NCBI RefSeq assembly: GCF_947488515.1
Contig: NZ_CANKZF010000002.1
Location: 310,001-374,000, forward strand
Direction of reading: 5' to 3'
DNA: 64,000 nucleotides
DNA from: an uncultured Nocardioides sp.
GTDB lineage: Bacteria > Actinomycetota > Actinomycetes > Propionibacteriales > Nocardioidaceae
Positions 58,197 to 64,000 of the stretch are shown piece by piece. A model generated the notes under the pieces. It saw nothing but the letters and a program-made list of their open reading frames with translations. It was not told where the DNA came from and made no database searches. The first letter of the stretch is position 1; every line of letters begins with the position of its first letter. The position numbers were made by a program, and so were the translations under genes.

Positions 58197-59366
58197 TCAG
58201 TCGAGCGGGGTGAGGCCGAGCCCGACGAGCTCGTCGCGGACCCACGCCAGCTCGGCGGCGAGCCCGGCGGCGAGGGCGTCGTCGTCGGCGGGGGCGCCGT
58301 CGGGGAGCACGGACCACGTGTAGGTCTCGACCTCGAGGTGGTCGGTGCGGGCGGTGTCGCCGCCGAGGAGGGCGGCCAGCGAGGCGCGGAGGTCGTCGCG
58401 GCTGTTGCGCAGTGGCGGGGCCGGGTCGGCGTGGACGGGCACGTGGAAGTGCACCCGCCACGGCGACCGGTCGTCGAGCGGTCGGCGTCCGTCGAGGGCG
58501 TCGGGGAGGTCGTCGCGCGACGCGAGCCGCTGGCCGACGCGCTGGCGCACCTGGTGCAGGAAGCGGTCCTCGGAGTACGACGTCAGCGCGGCGCGGGCGT
58601 CCGGGTCGGCGGGGTCGTCGACGACGAGCGCCGCGGCCGGCTGCACCTTGACCACGTCGAGGCCGGCGGCGTCGAGCCGGGCGAGCGCGTCGGTCGCGTC
58701 CTCGAAGCCGACGGCGAGGTGGCAGAGGTCCAGGCACACCCCGATCCGCTCGCGGTCGGCTGCGTCGAGCCGCTCGACCGCCTCGGCGATGGTCTCGATG
58801 ACGCAGCCCGGCTCGGGCTCGAAGGCGACCCGGACGGTGCGCCCGGTCTCGGCCTCGACCTCGGCCAGGCCCTCGGCCAGGGCCTTGAGGTGCAGCTCGG
58901 CGTGCGACTGGCGGTCGGCCAGCCACGGTGCGCGCCAGGCGAGCGGCAGGGTCGAGATGCTGCCCCGGACGGCGTCCTCCGGCATCAGCGCGGCCAGCAC
59001 GCGGGCCACGTCGAGGGTGTAGTCGAGGCGGGAGCGCTCCGCCCAGGTCGGGTGGTAGACGCGCTTCTTGACGACCTCGTCCTGGAAGGCGGCGTAGGGG
59101 AAGGCGTTGAGGGTGACGATCTCCACGCCGTGCTCGTCGATCGCGTCCCGCAGCCGGGCCACGGCGTCGAGGTCGGAGGCGAGGCGGCGCGCCGCGGCGG
59201 CCGGGAGCCACATCCCGAGGCCGACGCGGTCGGTGCCGAGGTGCTGGCGCAGCCGGTCGCCGTACGTGCCCACCTGGGCGATCAGCCCGTCGACGTCCTC
59301 GGCCGGCAGGACGTTGGTGCCGTAGCCGAGGTGGACGACGGTGCCGTCGGGGTGCTGCAGCCTCAT
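58197..59366 (-). CDS. eboE: Metabolite traffic protein EboE (sugar-phosphate-isomerase-like)
   Basis: A 389-residue TIM-barrel protein of the xylose-isomerase-like superfamily. HLGYGTNVLPAEDVDGL starts it; VAFEPEPGCVIETI, GVCLDLCHLAV and HFHVPVH provide Glu/Asp/His candidates for a metal site. The family is known as EboE and is essential to ebo clusters, but its reaction is unknown. It starts two bases after eboB and is followed by the G-rich gap. Confidence 0.88.
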   Translation of the reverse strand: MRLQHPDGTVVHLGYGTNVLPAEDVDGLIAQVGTYGDRLRQHLGTDRVGLGMWLPAAAARRLASDLDAVARLRDAIDEHGVEIVTLNAFPYAAFQDEVVKKRVYHPTWAERSRLDYTLDVARVLAALMPEDAVRGSISTLPLAWRAPWLADRQSHAELHLKALAEGLAEVEAETGRTVRVAFEPEPGCVIETIAEAVERLDAADRERIGVCLDLCHLAVGFEDATDALARLDAAGLDVVKVQPAAALVVDDPADPDARAALTSYSEDRFLHQVRQRVGQRLASRDDLPDALDGRRPLDDRSPWRVHFHVPVHADPAPPLRNSRDDLRASLAALLGGDTARTDHLEVETYTWSVLPDGAPADDDALAAGLAAELAWVRDELVGLGLTPLD

Positions 59367-59368
59367 CG

Positions 59369-60247
59369 TCAGTCCCGGGAGCCGCGCAGGATCGAGTTGC
59401 CCTCGAAGGTCGCCGAGGCGTCCGCGCCGGCCGAGCCGTCGTCGGCGAGGTCGGGGTCGACGAGCAGCCGGCCGCTCTGGCCGAAGAACTCGATCGGGTT
59501 GCGCCACAGCACGCGGTCGACGTCGTCGGCGGAGAAGCCGGCCTCGAGCATCGCCGCACCGGTCTTCGAGGTCTTGAGCGGGTCGCTGCGGCCCCAGTCG
59601 GCGGCCGAGTTCACCAGCACCCGGTCGAGGCCACGGCGCTGCAGGATCGCGACCATCCGGTGCTCGTCCATCTTGGTGTCGGGGTAGATCGAGAAGCCCA
59701 TCCAGCAGCCGGCCTCGTCGACCTGGTCGACGGTGACCTCGTTGAGGTGGTCGACGACGACCATGCCGGGGGCCAGGCCCGACTCGGTGACGAGCTCGAG
59801 CGTGCGACGGGTGCCCTGCTCCTTGTCGCGGTGGGGCGTGTGGACCATCGCCGGCAGCTCGAACTCCACGGCGAGCTCCAGCTGCCGCGTGAACGCCTTC
59901 TCCTCCTCGACGGTCATCGAGTCGAAGCCGACCTCGCCCACGGCGACCACGCCGTCCTTGGCGAGGTAGCGCGGGAGCACGTCGAGCACCTCGGCGCACC
60001 GCGGGTCGTTGGCCTCCTTGGGGTTGAGCGCGATCGTGCAGTGGTGGGCGATGCCGAACTGCGAGGCGCGGAACCGCTCCCACCCGACGAGGGCGTCGAA
60101 GTAGTCGGTGAACGACCCGACGGTGGTGCGCGGCTGGCCCAGCCAGAACGCCGGCTCGACGAGCGCGCGGACGCCGGAGGCGTACATCGCCTCGTAGTCG
60201 TCGGTGGTGCGCGAGGTCATGTGGATGTGCGGGTCGAAGATGCGCAT
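59369..60247 (-). CDS. eboB: EboB, TatD-like metal-dependent hydrolase
   Basis: A 292-residue amidohydrolase-fold protein. The metal motif HxH is DPHIHM (His7, His9); VAVGEVGFD, MVHTPHRDK, VVDHLNEV and NSAADWG provide the remaining Glu, His, His and Asp ligands. TatD relatives are DNases, but the EboB branch probably hydrolyses or transports a small metabolite. Its ATG shares one base with the eboA stop (TGATG). Confidence 0.88.
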   Translation of the reverse strand: MRIFDPHIHMTSRTTDDYEAMYASGVRALVEPAFWLGQPRTTVGSFTDYFDALVGWERFRASQFGIAHHCTIALNPKEANDPRCAEVLDVLPRYLAKDGVVAVGEVGFDSMTVEEEKAFTRQLELAVEFELPAMVHTPHRDKEQGTRRTLELVTESGLAPGMVVVDHLNEVTVDQVDEAGCWMGFSIYPDTKMDEHRMVAILQRRGLDRVLVNSAADWGRSDPLKTSKTGAAMLEAGFSADDVDRVLWRNPIEFFGQSGRLLVDPDLADDGSAGADASATFEGNSILRGSRD

Positions 60248-60900
60248 CAGGAGTCCTTCTGCTGGTCGTGCTCGGTGGAGGCGGCGCAGGCGTCGAGGAC
60301 GACCTGCACGTCGAGGGGTACGTCGCGACCCGCGGCCTCGCGCTCGCGCCGGTAGCGCTGCACCATCTCGGCCAGCTCTCGGTCGGCGCGGCGCGCGAGC
60401 CCGGTGACCGACGCGACCGGCACGCCGGTGAACAGGCACTTGAGGACGCCCTGGCGCCACGAGTCGTCGTCCAGCCGGTCGCTGTGCGGGCCCATCGCTG
60501 CGGCGACGAGGCGGGTGTCGTTGGTGCGCAGGGCGTCGAGCAGCAGGTCGGTGCCGTCGACGTCTGCGGGTGCGCCGGAAAGGGCGTGCAGGACCGCGCG
60601 CTTCTCGTCGTTGTCGCCGTAGCGGTAGACCTCGCGCAGCTCGGCCAGGAGCGCCTCGGGGTCGAGGGAGCGCGCCGCGGTCTGCACGAGGGAGACGCGT
60701 ACGGCGTCCTCGAGCAGGACGTCGTCGGCTCCGGCGAGCGGGCCGCGGCCGGTCCTTCGGGCGGCCGCGGGGAAGGTCCGACCCAGCCTTGACGGGTCCT
60801 CGGCCACCTCGGCCATCAGCGCGTCGAGCTGCGCCTGCGCGTCCTCGTCGAGCGCCTGCCGGATGGTGTCGTCGGCGGCCAGCGGACGGATCTCGGTCAC
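60247..60900 (-). CDS. eboA: EboA domain protein
   Basis: A 217-residue helical protein. EVYRYGDNDEKRAVLHALSG and DALRTNDTRLVAAAMGP match the EboA family, whose function is unknown; KCLFTGVPVASVTGL is also typical. There is no signal peptide or membrane segment. The GTG overlaps the isomerase stop (GTGA), and its stop overlaps eboB, so stoichiometric expression is likely. Confidence 0.86.
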   Translation of the reverse strand: MTEIRPLAADDTIRQALDEDAQAQLDALMAEVAEDPSRLGRTFPAAARRTGRGPLAGADDVLLEDAVRVSLVQTAARSLDPEALLAELREVYRYGDNDEKRAVLHALSGAPADVDGTDLLLDALRTNDTRLVAAAMGPHSDRLDDDSWRQGVLKCLFTGVPVASVTGLARRADRELAEMVQRYRREREAAGRDVPLDVQVVLDACAASTEHDQQKDS

Positions 60901-61784
60901 GGCGTGGGTCCTTCCCTGTCGGAGTCGGCGAGGCGGGCCAGGGAGGCGCGCAGGGCGGCGATCTGTCGCGCGGCGACCGTGGGCGCCGCGTGGGAGTGGC
61001 GGGGCAGCTCGACGCTGGCGAGGCCGCTGAAGCCGGTGGCCAGCAGCGCGCCCAGGACCGCGTCGAGGTCGAGGGTGCCGGTGCCGAGCTCGAGGTGCTC
61101 GTGGACGTCGCGCACCATGTCGTCGACCTGCACGTTGCCGATGAGCGGACCGGCGACGGCGATGGACGCCTCGGGGCTGCGCGGCTCGTTGCACACGAGG
61201 TGGCCCAGGTCGAGGGTCAGCCGGAGGTGGTCCGGCTCGCCGAGCCGGCGGCGCAGCTCGAGCGCCTCGTCGACCGTGTCGACGTGCATGCCGGGCTCGG
61301 GTTCGAAGCAGATGGTGACGTCGAGCTCGTGCGCGAGGTCGAGCACCGGTCCGAGGCCGTCGGTGAGCCGGCGCCAGCCGTCCTCGGCGCTGGCGCCCTC
61401 GGGCAGGACGCCCGACCAGCACGACATCGCCTCGGCCCCCAGCTCGGCGGCGATGCGCACGGCACGGGTCAGGAGCTCGACCCGCGGGCCGCGGTCGCCA
61501 TCGCTGACCAGGGTGGGCTCGTGCTTGTGCCACGGGTCGAGGACGTAGCGCGAGCCCGTCTCGATGACGACGGCCAGCCCGTGGTCGGCGAGCGACTTCG
61601 CGGCGCGTGCGGTCTGGGCGGCCGCGTCGTCGGCGAAGGGGTCGAGGTGCGGCTGGTCGAGGGTGAGGGCGACGCCGTCGTAGCCGAGGCCGGCGATCAC
61701 CGAGCAGGCGTCGGGGAAGCGGTGGCCGGAGAAGCCGTTGCTGCCGTAGCCGAGGCGGATGCCGCCCGGTGCCGGGGCGCTCAC
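60897..61784 (-). CDS. Sugar-phosphate isomerase/epimerase of the ebo operon
   Basis: A 295-residue xylose-isomerase-like TIM barrel. LGYGSNGFSGHRF begins the barrel; AVVIETGSRYVLDPWHKH, ICFEPEPGMHVDT, LTLDLGHLVC and VELPRHSH carry the Glu/Asp/His metal site. It resembles inositol-catabolic and hydroxypyruvate isomerases as well as EboE itself, so the operon has two paralogous barrels. The GTG overlaps the eboC stop. Confidence 0.85.
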   Translation of the reverse strand: MSAPAPGGIRLGYGSNGFSGHRFPDACSVIAGLGYDGVALTLDQPHLDPFADDAAAQTARAAKSLADHGLAVVIETGSRYVLDPWHKHEPTLVSDGDRGPRVELLTRAVRIAAELGAEAMSCWSGVLPEGASAEDGWRRLTDGLGPVLDLAHELDVTICFEPEPGMHVDTVDEALELRRRLGEPDHLRLTLDLGHLVCNEPRSPEASIAVAGPLIGNVQVDDMVRDVHEHLELGTGTLDLDAVLGALLATGFSGLASVELPRHSHAAPTVAARQIAALRASLARLADSDREGPTP

Positions 61785-62644
61785 GTCGGGCTCCAGCGGC
61801 GCGACAGGGCGCGGTAGGCCGGGCCGGCGCCCACGACGGCCGCGGCGGCGCCGAGCCGGCCGCGGCGGGCGAGCCAGGCGCCCTGGAGGAGCGAGAACCC
61901 GCCGATCCCGGTGCGGGTGGCGGCGCGGGCCGCGTCGGCCGTGGGCTGCTGCGCCGCGCGGGCCTGGGCGCGGCCGACCACGACGGCGTACGCCGCCGAC
62001 AGGCCGACGCCGGCCGTGCGGGCGAGGCGACCGGAGTGCGGGTCGTGGAACGCCGCGTGGGCCGTGGCGGCGGCCACCGCGAGGGTGCCTGCGGTCACCG
62101 CTCCGGCGACCTCGGGGCGGGTGCCGTGCACCTCTCCGCGGCTGAGCCACGTGAGGCCCGCGGTGTGCGCGGTCATCGCGAGGGCGGGCTGCCACGCGCT
62201 GGCCGGGGAGGCGTGGGCGCCGAGGAGGACGTCGAGCCCCCGCGTCGAGGCCATCGCGAGGGGCCCGACGGCCGCGTCCTTCGCGACGGCGTCGTAGGCC
62301 ACCACCATGAGGGCGAGCGGGGCCGCGACCGCGACCGCCGAGCGACCGCCCACGAGGGCGGCGACGCCGAGACCGGCGGCGCCGAGCCCGGCCGCGACGG
62401 CGAGGGCTGCGTCGGCGCTGACCCGGCCCGAGGGGATCGGGCGCTCGGGCCGCTCCTCGGCGTCGACGTGGCGGTCGCACCAGTCGTTGAAGGCCATCCC
62501 GGACCAGTAGAGGCAGGTGGAGGCGATCGGCATCGCCCAGCCGCGCCCGGCGGTCGCCGCGTGCGCGGCGCCGGACCACGCGTCTCCGGGGATGGAGAAC
62601 GCGGCGGGCGCCCGGGTCAGCTCGACGAGGTCGGCGACCCTCAC
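61781..62644 (-). CDS. eboC: EboC, UbiA-family prenyltransferase
   Basis: A 287-residue membrane protein with about seven hydrophobic segments. The prenyl-diphosphate/Mg motif is NDWCDRHVDAEERPERP, starting at residue 53, and a second Asp motif is YDAVAKD. Members attach a polyprenyl chain to an aromatic or polar acceptor in the membrane. Here the acceptor may be a cyclitol made by the upstream gene. The GTG overlaps the upstream stop (GTGA). Confidence 0.88.
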   Translation of the reverse strand: MRVADLVELTRAPAAFSIPGDAWSGAAHAATAGRGWAMPIASTCLYWSGMAFNDWCDRHVDAEERPERPIPSGRVSADAALAVAAGLGAAGLGVAALVGGRSAVAVAAPLALMVVAYDAVAKDAAVGPLAMASTRGLDVLLGAHASPASAWQPALAMTAHTAGLTWLSRGEVHGTRPEVAGAVTAGTLAVAAATAHAAFHDPHSGRLARTAGVGLSAAYAVVVGRAQARAAQQPTADAARAATRTGIGGFSLLQGAWLARRGRLGAAAAVVGAGPAYRALSRRWSPT

Positions 62645-63837
62645 GTCGTCACCCGGTCGGCGCAGTCCGTCGACCAGGCGAGCAGGGCGTCCCACTGCTG
62701 CGCGAGTCGGTGCTCCTGCGAGCCGATGGGCTGCTTGAAGAAGAAGCCGAGGGCGGCCAGGGGGCCGGCCTCGCCGACGGCCACCGCCCGCGAGGTGAGG
62801 CGCGCGAGGTCGAGGACCAGCGGCGCTGCGAGGGCCGAGTCGCAGCCCTCCCAGGTGAACTGCATCGTCATCCGGGTGCCGAGGAAGCCGTCGAAGCGGA
62901 CGTGGTCCCAGGCGGTCTTCCAGTCGCCGAGGTCCTCGACGTAGTCGATGTGCATCGGGCCGGGAACCGGGTGGCCGAGCATCGACTCCAGGCCGGTGCG
63001 CTTGGTGCTCGTCTTGCTCTCCCGGGCCGCGGGGTCGGACAGGGTGGACCCGTCGCCGCCGCCGAGCAGGTTGATCGAGGTCCACGACCGCACGGCCAGC
63101 GACCGGGTGGAGAACATCGGCGCCAGCGCCGACTTCACCAGGGTCTCGCCCGTCTTGCCGTCGCTGCCGGCGTAGGGGAGGCCACGATCGGCGGCGAGCT
63201 CGACCAGGGCGGGGACGTCGATGCCGGGGCTCGGCGTGAAGGCGACGTAGGCCGCTCCGGCCAGCACGGCGGCGCAGGCGTAGACCGAGCTCGGCGACAG
63301 GGGCGCGCGGCCGGCCGACCAGGCGGCCTCGAGGTCGGCCCAGGTGGTGGCGTCGGTGCCGGCGTCGTGCGGCGGCTCGGTGCTCGACACGTCGACGACG
63401 ACGACCCGGTCGACGCCGGCTGCGAACTCGCGGATGTCGTCGGCGAGCCGGTCCACGTCGGCGCGCTGGTCGGTGGAGTCGCTGTGGCGCACACCCGGGC
63501 GCAGCCGGGCCTCGGTCGCCTCGAGCTCGGCGGCGACCTGGTGCGCGAGGATCCCCGGCACCACGCCACCGGCCACGAGGCGCTCGGCCTGCTTGACGAG
63601 CGGGAGGGTGTCGACGTCGTGGCCGCCCACGACGATGTCGGCGTACGCCGGCAGGCCGCGCGAGTCGAGGTCGGGATGGGCGCAGACGCAGCCGGTCTCG
63701 TCGGTCAGGTGGGCGGCGAGGGCGCTCAGGCCGATGGTCGCGGTGGTCGCGAGCGAGCCGCGAGCGCCGATGAACCAGATGCCGAGAGTGCCGCCGGGGC
63801 CGTGATCCTCGGTCCGGGGGTTGGGGGAGGGTGCCAC
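62641..63837 (-). CDS. Inositol-3-phosphate synthase-like protein, first gene of the ebo operon
   Basis: A 398-residue NAD-dependent cyclase of the myo-inositol-1-phosphate synthase family. IWFIGARGSLATTATIG (residues 20-36) is the Rossmann loop; PYAGSDGKTGETLVKSALAP, SWTSINLLGGGDG and FTWEGCDSALAAPLVLDLARL match catalytic regions. It should cyclise a sugar phosphate, although a substrate other than glucose 6-phosphate is possible. GTG at 63837 was chosen because TACCTT lies 6 nt upstream; a GTG at 63855 would lie upstream of that box. It occupies the position expected of the missing eboD-type cyclase. Confidence 0.87.
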   Translation of the reverse strand: MAPSPNPRTEDHGPGGTLGIWFIGARGSLATTATIGLSALAAHLTDETGCVCAHPDLDSRGLPAYADIVVGGHDVDTLPLVKQAERLVAGGVVPGILAHQVAAELEATEARLRPGVRHSDSTDQRADVDRLADDIREFAAGVDRVVVVDVSSTEPPHDAGTDATTWADLEAAWSAGRAPLSPSSVYACAAVLAGAAYVAFTPSPGIDVPALVELAADRGLPYAGSDGKTGETLVKSALAPMFSTRSLAVRSWTSINLLGGGDGSTLSDPAARESKTSTKRTGLESMLGHPVPGPMHIDYVEDLGDWKTAWDHVRFDGFLGTRMTMQFTWEGCDSALAAPLVLDLARLTSRAVAVGEAGPLAALGFFFKQPIGSQEHRLAQQWDALLAWSTDCADRVTT

Positions 63838-63925
63838 CTGTCGAAGGTAATGCACGTCACAACCACTTTCAACGCCGGGTCCAGCACTTTTGTGCGGCCA
63901 TTGCTCAAAAGTCGCTCACAAGTGA
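63838..63925 (-). promoter_or_regulatory. Promoter and operator region of the ebo operon
   Basis: On the - strand TTGAAA (63872-63867), a 17-nt spacer, TACCTT (63849-63844) and 6 nt lead directly to the GTG, the best promoter in the window. Just upstream lie several dyads: GCACTTTTGTGC (63884-63895), ACTTTTG/CAAAAGT (63886-63892 and 63906-63912) and TCACAAGTGA (63916-63925). They are plausible repressor or activator sites. In the remaining 63926-64000 I see nothing. Confidence 0.65.
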
Positions 63926-64000
63926 CGCGGTGATGCGGGGTGCAGTGCGAGCGCGGATCGCGAAACCACGTGGGCCTCGCAGTGCCGCACCAGCTCGGCG

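Overview
The window is chromosomal DNA of a high-GC actinobacterium, most likely a Nocardioides or close Nocardioidaceae relative. The reasons are very high G+C in third codon positions, frequent GTG starts, actinobacterial gene order (ppa/dacB/zinc protease/tilS/hpt/ftsH/folEPBK/DUF3180; panC-panD-nadB-nadC-coaX-lsr2-clpC-mutY; radA-disA), a single-gene Lsr2, and leaderless promoters with a TAnnnT -10 box 6-8 nt before many start codons. No rRNA, tRNA, CRISPR array, insertion sequence or prophage was recognised. Genus assignment is inference.

Layout. 0-2.1 kb: a hemerythrin-like protein, an ElaA-type acetyltransferase and an HSL-type esterase (- strand). 2.1-6 kb: a TPP riboswitch controlling a thiamine ABC importer. 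6-10 kb: a PAP2 membrane protein, an AbiEi/PD-(D/E)XK-like gene bracketed by palindromic repeats, and an NlpC/P60 cell-wall hydrolase. 10-16 kb: sulfotransferase, acyl-CoA dehydrogenase, methyltransferase, alpha/beta hydrolase, then carboxymuconolactone decarboxylase with an ECF41 sigma factor. 16-18.4 kb: lon between two 72-bp near-palindromes. 18.4-28.9 kb: ppa, dacB and the tilS-hpt-ftsH-folate block. 29-33.7 kb: a tandem GNAT protein and an OpuC-type osmoprotectant importer with divergent back-to-back starts. 33.7-37 kb: two glycosyltransferases and a sulfotransferase-like protein. 37-40 kb: metQNI. 40-46 kb: a pantothenate/NAD/CoA block. 46-54 kb: lsr2, clpC, mutY, two small membrane or exported proteins, disA-radA. 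54-56.7 kb: LacI regulator, methyltransferase, VOC protein.

56.7-64 kb: a seven-gene - strand operon that is an actinobacterial version of the ebo cluster. It holds an inositol-3-phosphate-synthase-like protein, EboC (UbiA prenyltransferase), a sugar-phosphate isomerase, EboA, EboB (TatD-like), EboE, and an alkaline-phosphatase-superfamily phosphodiesterase. It has a recognisable TTGAAA-N17-TACCTT promoter and nearly every junction overlaps. The ebo cluster is known in cyanobacteria (export of a scytonemin precursor), Pseudomonas and algal symbionts. I do not see the eboD-type dehydroquinate-synthase-like cyclase here; a different NAD-dependent sugar-phosphate cyclase heads the operon. This is the best candidate for an undescribed pathway.

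Other notable structure: three families of intergenic palindromes, one with compensatory stem changes; two homologous 22-codon micro-ORFs that join folK to DUF3180 and nadB to nadC by RTGA overlaps at both ends; and a micro-ORF relay between nadC and coaX.
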